A stretch of 10,821 nucleotides of DNA, taken from assembly GCA_023228385.1 (NCBI GenBank), contig JALOBF010000040.1, positions 1-10,821 on the forward strand. Reading direction: 5' to 3'. The translations under genes and the position numbers were made by a program. Each line of letters opens with the position of its first letter. The first letter of the stretch is position 1. The notes below the pieces were generated by a model. The model was not told the DNA's origin, ran no database searches, and was given only the letters and a program-made list of their open reading frames with translations. Positions 4,243-10,821 of this stretch are shown here, piece after piece. The DNA is from Bacilli bacterium (GTDB lineage Bacteria; Bacillota_I; Bacilli_A; ML615J-28; CAG-698).

Positions 4243-5723
4243 CATTTATAGTATAAAGCATTCGCAAATTTAATAAATGCAGACTCACCGGCATGATCCA
4301 TTTTAAAGACACCGGCATCCATTAATACTTGAGAAAACACTTTTCCCGCTTGATTTAAAATAAAAAGATCAACATCTTGTTCCAAGGAAAACTTAGGCTT
4401 AATTTTTTCAATCCAATGATGATGTTTTTCTAAACTCTTATCGGCTAAGATAGCTTCTTCTCCTGAAAGATATTTAGCGATTAACTCAAATTCCTTTTTT
4501 AAACGACCGGGTAAAATCCCCATTCCCATCGCTTCAATTAAGCCGATATTTTCTTTTTTGATATGATAAAGTTCCGGATGAGGATGAAAAACACCATCAG
4601 GATAAAGTGCGTTTGTATAATTCGATCGAAGAATCAAATCAAAAACATAAATACTCTTTTCTTTACGAGCAATCGGTGTTAATGTATGATGAGGATTCGT
4701 CGCATTATTTATTAACGAAAGGGCCGGATTTTCGTACCGCATCCAATAATCAAGTGCTTTTGCGGCAAAATCGATTATTCCTTCTTTATCGGCTGATTTA
4801 ATTCGAATCGTACTTAACGGCCATATTAAACGACTGACATCCACAGCGCCAACTTTACCGATATAAATTTCCTTTGCTTTTTCAATCGGAAAGTGATATC
4901 TTCCTGCTTGGTAATGTTCATGATTTAATATCGAACCGCCAACAATCGGTAAACCGGCATTCGAACCAACAAAATATTCGGGAAACAAATCAAGAAAATC
5001 CAGAAGTTTACGGAACGTATCGCGATTTACAATCATAGGGATATGATGTTCGTTTAAAACGATTGAATGCTCATCAAAATATGAATAAGGCGAATATTGA
5101 AAATACCAAGTTTCACCGGCAAGTTTTAAAGGAATAATCCGCATATTGCTGCGCGAATCATAATTTAAATGTCCCCGATAACCTTGATTTTCTTTGCATA
5201 AACGGCACTGCGGATATTGAGATACCGGGTTTAACTTTTGTAAAGCAATTAATTTTGGGTCTTTTTCCGGTTTGGAAAGATTGATTGTCAATTCAATCGT
5301 ACCATATTCAGTTTGATGATGCCATATAATATTTTGCTTTATTCTTTTTGTTTGAATATAATTAGAGCCTTTGGAAAGTTTATAAAGATAATCGGTTGCC
5401 TGATGGGGATTAATCTGATATAGTTGATAAAACTTCTTAATTACACCGCTTGGCCGATCAATAATCATATCGGCGGTTTTGGCCTTAAAATTATCGTAGG
5501 TAATATAATCATCCGACTCAATAATACCCTTCTCATAAGCACAGCAAGCTAAATCTTCAAGGATTTCATCGATGGAACGCGGAGTGGTTGCTATCCGTCG
5601 AAAATTCTTTTCCTGAAATAAATCAATAAGGAGATTGGCAGAATAATCGAAGTCTATTTCATCAAGTATGTTTTTTTGTAAACCATAATCAAGCAACTCA
5701 TTGACTAATGTAATTAATTTCAT
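4242..5723 (-). CDS. galT: UDP-glucose--hexose-1-phosphate uridylyltransferase, type II
   Basis: GalT exchanges UMP between UDP-glucose and galactose-1-phosphate, the second step of the Leloir pathway in the cytoplasm. At 493 aa it has the length of the Firmicutes type II family, well above the roughly 350 aa of type I enzymes. Recognisable regions are YPQCRLCKENQGYRGH (170-185), the substrate-binding segment around YFQYSPYSYFDEH (207-219), and the active-site block GLPIVGGSILNHEHYQAG (257-274), where H-E-H-Y-Q (268-272) replaces the HPHxQ of type I. The start codon overlaps the galK stop in ATGA, so the two are translationally coupled. The protein ends at a TGA just before the terminator at 4211-4242. 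galE is not in the window. Confidence 0.95.
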   Translation of the reverse strand: MKLITLVNELLDYGLQKNILDEIDFDYSANLLIDLFQEKNFRRIATTPRSIDEILEDLACCAYEKGIIESDDYITYDNFKAKTADMIIDRPSGVIKKFYQLYQINPHQATDYLYKLSKGSNYIQTKRIKQNIIWHHQTEYGTIELTINLSKPEKDPKLIALQKLNPVSQYPQCRLCKENQGYRGHLNYDSRSNMRIIPLKLAGETWYFQYSPYSYFDEHSIVLNEHHIPMIVNRDTFRKLLDFLDLFPEYFVGSNAGLPIVGGSILNHEHYQAGRYHFPIEKAKEIYIGKVGAVDVSRLIWPLSTIRIKSADKEGIIDFAAKALDYWMRYENPALSLINNATNPHHTLTPIARKEKSIYVFDLILRSNYTNALYPDGVFHPHPELYHIKKENIGLIEAMGMGILPGRLKKEFELIAKYLSGEEAILADKSLEKHHHWIEKIKPKFSLEQDVDLFILNQAGKVFSQVLMDAGVFKMDHAGESAFIKFANALYYK

Positions 5724-6865
5724 AATATTTTCGCTCCGTTTCCGATATTTACGATATAAAACTCAGGAGTCAAGCCAAGCGATTTCGTATATTCAGATTC
5801 TACTTTTACTGTAATTTCTGAAATTAATTCATTAGGAACTAAAGCAATCATGCAACCGCCAAATCCAGCTCCGGTCATCCGGGCACCAATAGCACCAAAC
5901 TTTTGAAAGAGCGAAACCATTGTATCAAGTTCGAGTCCAGTCACCTCATAATCATCGCGCAATGAACAGTGTGATTCATTGAGTAATTTTCCAAACAATT
6001 GTATGTTCTTGGCTTTTAATGCTTGGAAGGCTTCTAATGTACGTTCGTTTTCAGTTATAACATGGCGAACACGATTCCGAATAATATCATCGGAAAATAA
6101 ATCAATGCTTTCGTTAAAATTTTTTGTTTTCAGCTGACACAAATAATCTATATGATATTTCTTTCTTAATATTGAAAAGCCATCATTACATTCTTCACGA
6201 CGCTCATTATATTTAGAACTCTGTAGAGTTCTTCTTTTGTTGGTATTACCGATAACCAATGTATAATTTTGAAAATCAACATTAATGCATTTGTAATCAA
6301 GATTGGCGGTATTAAGCAGCATCGCCGCCTTCTTTTCAATCATGCCTATTACAAATTGATCCATTATTCCACTCTTTACACCAATAAATACATTTTCAAC
6401 CTTTTGAGCCATCTTAACTAAATCAATTCGAGAATAATTCAATTGATATAACTGATTAATAATTAATCCAATCAGAATTTCCAAAGAAGCACTGGAAGAC
6501 AAACCGGCACCGGGAGGAATATTACCCTTCACATATAAATCAAAGCCAAAAGGCGGATTTAATTCCTTGACCATTCCCTTAACGTAATTTGCCCATTCAT
6601 CTTCAGCCTGATAAATAAGTTTATTAAGAGTAAACATAACTGGTCCTTTTTCCGGAAAATTGTCAGAAAAACAATAAACCCGGTTATCTTCCCGACCACA
6701 TACCGCCCCATAAGTACCGATGTCTAAAGTACAAGGCAATACATATCCACCATTATAATCAAGGTGTTCGCCGATTAAATTAACACGCCCGGGTGAATAA
6801 CCGACAATAATTTCATTTTTAAAATCAAATATTTCCTTAGCTTTTTTAATTACGCCATCTTTCAT
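5720..6865 (-). CDS. galK: Galactokinase
   Basis: Galactokinase phosphorylates galactose at C1 using ATP, the first Leloir step. This 381-aa GHMP-family protein shows the galactokinase signature GRVNLIGEHLDYNGGYVLP near the N-terminus (26-44), the ATP-binding PPGAGLSSSAS (117-127), the GIMDQF motif carrying the catalytic aspartate (about D169), and a C-terminal MTGAGFGGC. An in-frame ATG lies at 6874, but it overlaps the AAGGA ribosome site. The ATG at 6865 has the site 8 bases upstream, so I use 6865 (the longer form would add MGI). It overlaps galT by 4 bases. A terminator for pduL stands about 24 bases before the start, leaving no room for a promoter in the gap. Confidence 0.95.
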   Translation of the reverse strand: MKDGVIKKAKEIFDFKNEIIVGYSPGRVNLIGEHLDYNGGYVLPCTLDIGTYGAVCGREDNRVYCFSDNFPEKGPVMFTLNKLIYQAEDEWANYVKGMVKELNPPFGFDLYVKGNIPPGAGLSSSASLEILIGLIINQLYQLNYSRIDLVKMAQKVENVFIGVKSGIMDQFVIGMIEKKAAMLLNTANLDYKCINVDFQNYTLVIGNTNKRRTLQSSKYNERREECNDGFSILRKKYHIDYLCQLKTKNFNESIDLFSDDIIRNRVRHVITENERTLEAFQALKAKNIQLFGKLLNESHCSLRDDYEVTGLELDTMVSLFQKFGAIGARMTGAGFGGCMIALVPNELISEITVKVESEYTKSLGLTPEFYIVNIGNGAKIL

Positions 6866-6888
6866 AATACCCATCCTTTTTCATTAAT

Positions 6889-6915
6889 AAAAAGGCGTAA
6901 TAATGCGCCCTTTTT
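6889..6915 (-). terminator. Terminator or attenuator between pduL and galK
   Basis: On the minus strand AAAAAGGGCG-CATTATTA-CGCCTTTTT forms a stem with one bulged G and ends in five T residues. It starts 5 bases after the pduL stop codon and ends about 24 bases before the galK start. galKT transcription must therefore come from partial read-through or from a promoter inside pduL. Confidence 0.75.
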
Positions 6916-6919
6916 ACCG

Positions 6920-7495
6920 TTATTTAATTATTCTTCCGTATGTTCCCGGTTCAATTGCTCCGGCATTAGCTTCATCGGTATCGATATGCATCGCCGCTAA
7001 AAAATCATCGCGAACACGCACAACAACATCATGATATGTAATTGAACGCGTATCGTTAATAACATGAACACTAACTACTTCATTATCATTTAAATAATAT
7101 TTTTCCGCTTCTTCCGGATTAACATGAATATGTCTTTTAGCAACAATCACGCCTTCTTGTAAATCAATTTCACCGGCTGGACCGACAATTTTAATGCCGG
7201 GAGTCCCCCTTAAATCCCCTGACTCTCTGATAATCCCATCAACGCCAAGATTTCTCGCATCAGTGGCCGATATTTCGACTTGAGTTTTTTTGCGAGTCGG
7301 TCCCAATATGATGACATTAGAAATACTTCTTTTAGGACCAACTAAAGTAACTCTTTCTTCTGCGGCAAACTGCCCGGGCTGAGACAATGCCCGTTTAAAA
7401 GTTAACTTTGTGTCTTTGCCAAACAATATCAATAAATCCTCATCGGTGACGTGAACATGGCGAGCCGAAATTTCGATTAAAATTTTATTTTCCAT
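6920..7495 (-). CDS. pduL: Phosphate propanoyltransferase/phosphotransacetylase PduL
   Basis: PduL interconverts acyl-CoA and acyl-phosphate, so it can serve acetate formation and ATP yield with an acetate kinase, or propanoate metabolism. The 191-aa protein has the full family pattern: metal-binding RHVHV (H13, H15), QPGQFAAEERV (39-49), LGPTRKKTQVEIS (64-76), RHIHV (H122, H124), and HIDTDEANA (170-178). There is no N-terminal extension like the encapsulation peptide of microcompartment forms, and no microcompartment genes are near, so a cytosolic phosphotransacetylase role is likely. The ATG at 7495 gives the usual N-terminus but has only a weak ribosome site next to it; a good AAAGGAG lies about 41 bases upstream with a hairpin in between. 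It has its own promoter and terminator. Confidence 0.94.
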   Translation of the reverse strand: MENKILIEISARHVHVTDEDLLILFGKDTKLTFKRALSQPGQFAAEERVTLVGPKRSISNVIILGPTRKKTQVEISATDARNLGVDGIIRESGDLRGTPGIKIVGPAGEIDLQEGVIVAKRHIHVNPEEAEKYYLNDNEVVSVHVINDTRSITYHDVVVRVRDDFLAAMHIDTDEANAGAIEPGTYGRIIK

Positions 7496-7507
7496 TCGTC
7501 TTGTTTT

Positions 7508-7527
7508 ATATAAACAATAGTTTATAT
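7508..7527 (-). other. Leader hairpin between the AAAGGAG site and the pduL start
   Basis: ATATAAAC-AATA-GTTTATAT is a perfect 8-bp stem with a 4-base loop. It lies between an AAAGGAG sequence (7537-7543) and the ATG of pduL (7495). It may shorten the effective distance to the start or control translation. Confidence 0.45.
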
Positions 7528-7547
7528 TATTTGTAACTCCTTTCTGC

Positions 7548-7563
7548 TAATATAATTATATTA
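7548..7563. repeat. 16-bp AT-only palindrome in the pduL leader
   Basis: TAATATAATTATATTA is a perfect palindrome just downstream of the predicted pduL transcription start (near 7569). It could be an operator, but AT-rich palindromes are common by chance in such DNA. Confidence 0.3.
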
Positions 7564-7575
7564 TGCTTTTTTTAT

Positions 7576-7604
7576 ATTTTATATTATTATCGCCATAAAT
7601 GCAA
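7576..7604 (-). promoter_or_regulatory. Promoter of pduL
   Basis: On the minus strand TTGCAT (7604-7599) and TAAAAT (7581-7576) are separated by 17 bases. The predicted start near 7569 gives a leader of about 74 bases. Confidence 0.6.
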
Positions 7605-7681
7605 GGTTTTTACATTATAAAAAATAATTTATATCATAATCCAACAAAATACTCTGTTTTTTTAACTTTAGATTGTTATAT

Positions 7682-7712
7682 AAAAAGGCCATAAAAATAA
7701 TATTTATGACCT
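7682..7712 (-). terminator. Terminator of the zinc-ribbon/guanylate-kinase-like/593-aa operon
   Basis: On the minus strand AGGTCATAAA and TTTATGGCCT form a 10-bp stem with one G-U pair and a 7-base loop, followed by a T run (7686-7682). It starts 13 bases after the stop codon of the 593-aa gene. Confidence 0.82.
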
Positions 7713-7724
7713 GGTTTTATTATC

Positions 7725-9506
7725 TTATTTACCGAATAATAAATCATATAAATCCAAAAGCTCACTAGATGATGATAGCGAATCTTCAATTTGATTATAT
7801 AATTCCTGTTGATTCTCTTCGCTAAGTTGATTGATAATATCAATTAATTGATCAGTTTCGTTAGGAGTGAGATCTCCTTCCGGATTATTAAGTATTTGAT
7901 TGATATCGTCCAGTACATTGTTTAAATTTTCAACTAATTCATCTTGACCTTCAAATCCATCGGTATCAAGAAAATCCCCACTTAACAAATCGTTTAATAA
8001 ATCAGTAACATTATCAATCGTTTGTGCTAATGTCGGATCTTCAACCGTAACATATACTTCCAAAACACCAGTTGTGAATTTTAACCGTTCCACTGTTAAT
8101 GGGGTGATTTCACCGCCGATGCCCATGAAACTATTGAAAGTTTCGGCTGTTATAATAAAAGCACGCGTTTCGGCTTCATATCGCATTAATTCAAAGGATT
8201 CAATATTATCGCCGATAATATCAAACATAAAACCGGCAGAAGTATGGACAGTGCCGATTGTAATGGTTTCTTCTAAGAAAATGGAGATTTCATCTTCGGC
8301 AACATTGGGGACAATATTGCCGGTAAGAACCATGATTGATTTTAATCCGTTAATATCTACTAAAAAATTAAATTTTATTATTTGATCGGATTCTATTTCA
8401 ACAACAATTCCCGTAACTATAATTGCAAATTTAGCACCACCGTCGGCAAACTCTATCTCATATTTAAAATCTTCATAACCGTTTGTTTTATCATAAAGCA
8501 AACGATTAAATTCTCCTTCGGTAAACACCAGCTTCATTTCACCGCCGGTTAAATTATTCAATATAAATGTTTGTGTTTTGTTTTTAATAAAACTGTTAAC
8601 ATCAAAAGGTTCTTTTATCGACGCTTGTAGATTAGCAAAAACTGCGGAATCAGCCGCAAACGGTTCCAGGTTTATTTTAGCGCCAAAACTGACTTCATCA
8701 CCGGGAAAAAATCCAAATGTTAACCCTCCCTCCTCAGGAATCGTTAATAAAGCAAACAATTCCTTAACTATTTTATTTCCCGGTTTTTCCTCATCCGGAC
8801 TTAAGAGATTAACAATTATTTCTCCTAAATCGGATTTTTTAAAAGAAAAAGAAAAATCTTCACTTTTAAAAGTAATCGGTAATTTTTTATTTGCTAATTT
8901 TGTATTAACGGTCTCATCAGAAAAATTTAGAGCCGTTAAAATCGGTCGACGGATGGCCTTACCAATGCCTTTCATTAAATTTAATTTACCAAGTCCCATC
9001 CGCTTAATGATTATTGTATAAACACCTTCAGCTTCCTTAATTTCAAAACCTAAATTTAAATTAGTTTTAAAACCCAAGGCATTAATTGGGGCATACAGAG
9101 TCATTTCCTGATCTGTCATTTTTGTATATATATGCTTAAGAGTTACTTTTTTTCCGCCGATAATCGGTGCCGATTCATCTATAGTGCTAACTTGAATGTA
9201 TTTACACGCATCACTACTACAGCCGGTATTATAATAATTTTTATTAATTGAGTCTCGAACTATAGCAAATATCAAAGTATTAATTTGATTTTCCGTTAAT
9301 GTGAAATCATAATATTTTTCATCGCTTAAGGCCTGATTTAATAGGTTGGTAACCTCTTGATCAAAAGTGATAGTTTCATTATAAAGATCAATCGGAGCTT
9401 CATCCGTCGAATCGGATATCGTAATATAAAGATATAATATGGGGGCAACTATAATAATAATTATTATAAAAAGAAACCAAAATATAGTTTTTATCAAACG
9501 TTTCAT
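7725..9506 (-). CDS. Membrane-anchored extracytoplasmic protein of unknown function (593 aa)
   Basis: I do not recognise a family. Residues 1-30 are a Lys/Arg start followed by a very hydrophobic Ile-rich segment, which reads as a single N-terminal membrane anchor with the remaining 560 residues outside. The body is beta-rich with two related-looking units, each starting with an F-x-(L-)T-E-x-x-x-N-x-L-I/L motif (FTLTENQINTLI at 68-79 and LVFTEGEFNRLL at 326-337) followed by strands. Two cysteines close together (C96, C101) could form a disulphide. The C-terminus (about 490-593) is strongly acidic and rich in Asn, Asp, Leu and Gln and probably helical. The start at 9506 has GGAGG 8 bases upstream. 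It follows the guanylate-kinase-like gene by 17 bases and is last in its operon. A cell-envelope role is inferred only from the anchor. Confidence 0.75.
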   Translation of the reverse strand: MKRLIKTIFWFLFIIIIIIVAPILYLYITISDSTDEAPIDLYNETITFDQEVTNLLNQALSDEKYYDFTLTENQINTLIFAIVRDSINKNYYNTGCSSDACKYIQVSTIDESAPIIGGKKVTLKHIYTKMTDQEMTLYAPINALGFKTNLNLGFEIKEAEGVYTIIIKRMGLGKLNLMKGIGKAIRRPILTALNFSDETVNTKLANKKLPITFKSEDFSFSFKKSDLGEIIVNLLSPDEEKPGNKIVKELFALLTIPEEGGLTFGFFPGDEVSFGAKINLEPFAADSAVFANLQASIKEPFDVNSFIKNKTQTFILNNLTGGEMKLVFTEGEFNRLLYDKTNGYEDFKYEIEFADGGAKFAIIVTGIVVEIESDQIIKFNFLVDINGLKSIMVLTGNIVPNVAEDEISIFLEETITIGTVHTSAGFMFDIIGDNIESFELMRYEAETRAFIITAETFNSFMGIGGEITPLTVERLKFTTGVLEVYVTVEDPTLAQTIDNVTDLLNDLLSGDFLDTDGFEGQDELVENLNNVLDDINQILNNPEGDLTPNETDQLIDIINQLSEENQQELYNQIEDSLSSSSELLDLYDLLFGK

Positions 9507-9523
9507 TAATTTATCCTCCGTTG

Positions 9524-10069
9524 TTATAATATTAAAAAATTAGCTTTTTCTCGATAAAAATGGTAAATATCAGCGGCCAACTGTTCCAAATCAATCTTCT
9601 CGTTTCTTACAACCCGATCGATTTTTAGAATATTGGCTTTATTAAAGAGGATATTGTCGTTTTGTATTCTCCTTCCGATATCATCCTCGCTATCGCCGCG
9701 TTTTTGCATCCGCTCAATTCTAATCCCTTCCGGAGTTTCCAGATAAACCGTAACAATTGCCTCACCAAGGTGACGATATAAATGATTGAGGCCATTGGGG
9801 TCTAGCACTGCCACTTTATTTAAGACAATGTCTTTTTTTCTGCTGCCATAGAAATTATTGTTATAATAAGTTGTTTCAATAAATTCGTCGGCTTCTTCCA
9901 TCGCCCTAAAATTACTAAAGGTAACAAAATGATAATCAATACCATTTTTCTCGCTGGGCCGTATCATACGGGTTGTATACGTAATCAGCTTTTCCATTTC
10001 GTATTTATAAATTAATATTTTCGCAATTTCTGTTTTACCGCTTGCACTCGGCCCTATTAATACTAACAT
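9524..10069 (-). CDS. Guanylate kinase-like P-loop protein
   Basis: This 181-aa protein has the guanylate kinase fold by motif: P-loop GPSASGKT (6-13), the GMP-binding region YTTRMIRPSEKNGIDYHFV (31-49) that corresponds to the family's TTR-x-x-R-x-x-E-x-x-G-x-D-Y-x-F, the YYNNNFYGS segment, and a lid-like RMQKRGDSEDDIGRRI. Gmk makes GDP from GMP. It is shorter than usual (about 200 aa), and the canonical E-(I/V)-D-x-Q-G motif is replaced by VAVLDPNGLNHL, so it may be a divergent or second Gmk rather than the housekeeping enzyme, which usually sits near rpoZ. The start at 10069 has GAGGAG 6 bases upstream. It is the middle gene of an operon with a zinc-ribbon membrane protein and a 593-aa anchored protein. 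Confidence 0.78.
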   Translation of the reverse strand: MLVLIGPSASGKTEIAKILIYKYEMEKLITYTTRMIRPSEKNGIDYHFVTFSNFRAMEEADEFIETTYYNNNFYGSRKKDIVLNKVAVLDPNGLNHLYRHLGEAIVTVYLETPEGIRIERMQKRGDSEDDIGRRIQNDNILFNKANILKIDRVVRNEKIDLEQLAADIYHFYREKANFLIL

Positions 10070-10112
10070 ATCATTCTCCTCGTGTTATCTGATAAGACAC
10101 TTAGTGTATCTT

Positions 10113-10568
10113 TTATCGTTGTTTAGTTGTTTTTAAACCGCAATTCGAACAATACTCAGCTCCATAGGCGTTTTCATGATCGCAATATTGACAGATATTT
10201 ACTAATTTGGTTCCGCATTGATTACAATAACGAGCCTTAGCCGAATTATATTGACGACATGTCGGACAAACCAACTTATCTTCACTACTATAATATCTGG
10301 CTTCATCATTAAACGGCGTCTGATAACGTCGGGGGTGTATTGAGTTTAATTTACCGCTACGATATATAATTAAACCAATCATTATTATAAAAAATCCTAT
10401 CATCAATCTCGGAAGAAAAGATAAAGTCATACCAAATTCTGAGTCCGTCATATGCATAAATAAATTAAATACCATATAGATAATAACAGTACTTCCGGCG
10501 GTTATAATCAATATTGCTAATATTTTCGAAAAGTTATTACCGTTATTATATTTCCTTTTATTACTCAT
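10113..10568 (-). CDS. Two-TM membrane protein with C-terminal double zinc ribbon
   Basis: The 151-aa protein has transmembrane segments at about 14-36 and 51-69 and a cytoplasmic C-terminal part with two zinc ribbons: CPTC-(10)-CNQC (C101, C104, C115, C118) and CQYC-(10)-CSNC (C126, C129, C140, C143). Such double zinc ribbons usually mediate protein or nucleic-acid contacts; the function here is unknown. An in-frame ATG at 10580 would be only one base after AAGGA and about 5 bases from the predicted transcript start. The ATG at 10568 has proper spacing, so I chose that. It is the first gene of the operon with the guanylate-kinase-like and 593-aa genes, 43 bases upstream of the former, and is divergent from purB. 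Confidence 0.8.
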   Translation of the reverse strand: MSNKRKYNNGNNFSKILAILIITAGSTVIIYMVFNLFMHMTDSEFGMTLSFLPRLMIGFFIIMIGLIIYRSGKLNSIHPRRYQTPFNDEARYYSSEDKLVCPTCRQYNSAKARYCNQCGTKLVNICQYCDHENAYGAEYCSNCGLKTTKQR

Positions 10569-10591
10569 TAAATCACCCATTCCTTGTCTCT

Positions 10592-10620
10592 ATTTTATAT
10601 TATTGCAGTCCTAAAAGCAA
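10592..10620 (-). promoter_or_regulatory. Promoter of the zinc-ribbon operon
   Basis: On the minus strand TTGCTT (10620-10615) and TAAAAT (10597-10592) are spaced 17 bases apart, with a predicted start near 10585. The short leader supports the start codon at 10568. Confidence 0.6.
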
Positions 10621-10648
10621 GAAATTTCTTTATTTATTATCAGCATTA

Positions 10649-10657
10649 TGGTAAAAT
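10649..10657 (+). promoter_or_regulatory. Possible extended -10 promoter of purB
   Basis: TGG-TAAAAT is an extended -10 element with no good -35 box at 10629-10634. The predicted start near 10664 would leave a very short leader beginning at the GGTGAT ribosome site, so the true promoter could lie elsewhere in this 100-base divergent gap. Confidence 0.3.
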
Positions 10658-10673
10658 AAATATGGTGATTTTT

Positions 10674-10821
10674 ATGATTGAGCGTTATACAACTAAAGAA
10701 ATGAAAACTGTATGGAATGATGAAAATAAATATCGCATTTGGCTTAAAGTTGAACTTTCTGTTCTTAAAGCTTATATGAAAAAAGGGATTATCCCGGCGA
10801 AAGATTATCATCAAATCGAAA
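10674..10821 (+). CDS. purB: Adenylosuccinate lyase (partial, runs off right edge)
   Basis: Only the first 49 codons are present. The translation begins MIERYTTKEMKTVWNDENKY and continues with a W-L-K-V-E-L-x-V-L-K-A helix and KKGIIPAKDYHQIE. This closely follows the N-terminus of Bacillus subtilis PurB (MIERYSRPEMSAIWTDENRF and WLEVEILACEAW). PurB cleaves adenylosuccinate to AMP and fumarate, and SAICAR to AICAR, in purine synthesis. An in-frame ATG lies at 10662, but GGTGAT (10664-10669), complementary to the 16S rRNA 3' end, sits 4 bases before the ATG at 10674, and the family starts at MIERY. I see no purine riboswitch in the short leader. Confidence 0.93.
   Translation, partial: MIERYTTKEMKTVWNDENKYRIWLKVELSVLKAYMKKGIIPAKDYHQIE

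Noticed and set aside
8578..9021. Plus-strand open frame of 147 codons inside the 593-aa gene
   Set aside because: It is fully antisense to a coherent coding frame with its own ribosome site, and has no ribosome site or recognisable protein itself.
10611..10814. Minus-strand frame of 67 codons opposite purB
   Set aside because: The plus strand here encodes a clear PurB N-terminus; the minus frame crosses the divergent promoter region and has no supporting signal.
1..10821. CRISPR array, prophage or transposon
   Set aside because: No regularly spaced repeats, no integrase, transposase or phage genes; the repeats present are one 140-base tandem duplication and small hairpins.

Overview
AT-rich window from a low-G+C Bacillota-type bacterium. 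UGA is used as a stop (galK, galT and the 390-aa secreted protein all end in TGA), so the code is the standard one and not the Mycoplasma/Spiroplasma code. Strong TTGACA/TATAAT promoters, U-tailed hairpin terminators, CCA-encoding tRNAs and AAGGAGG-like ribosome binding sites fit a free-living Acholeplasma/Izemoplasma/Haloplasma-like or related Bacilli lineage. The exact taxon is inference. Nearly everything is on the minus strand; only purB at the right edge is on the plus strand.

Left part (1-3600, read right to left) is a secreted matrix-fibre-like module. A strong promoter and a c-di-GMP-I (GEMM-I)-type riboswitch with its own terminator precede a 168-aa TasA/camelysin-like secreted protein. 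After a terminator comes a second transcript: a 169-aa paralogue, a SipW-type (ER-type) signal peptidase, and a 390-aa secreted protein of unknown family. All three secreted proteins carry the same kind of N-terminus (hydrophobic stretch, then an aromatic-D-x-T-x-x-D/S-N/K-I pattern), which suggests they are substrates of the neighbouring peptidase. A nearly identical copy of the 390-aa protein's ribosome binding site and signal peptide lies at 1-140, so a tandem paralogue runs off the left edge.

Middle part (3674-4125) has four tRNA genes, Pro(CGG), Leu(CAG), Arg(CCG) and Lys(CTT). All have C at the wobble position, so each reads only a G-ending codon. Lys has its own promoter and terminator; Arg-Leu-Pro form a second transcript.

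Right part: galK-galT (Leloir pathway, overlapping by 4 bases), preceded by pduL (phosphate acyltransferase linking acyl-CoA and acyl-phosphate) with a terminator in between. Next is an operon of a two-TM double-zinc-ribbon protein, a guanylate-kinase-like protein and a 593-aa membrane-anchored protein of unknown function. purB (adenylosuccinate lyase) starts divergently at the right edge.

The most noteworthy elements are the riboswitch, which departs from the GEMM-I consensus at a base that contacts the ligand; a 13-base perfect complementarity between the 3' end of the riboswitch-controlled gene and the 5' end of its paralogue's mRNA; the tandem duplication; and the uncharacterised 390-aa protein.
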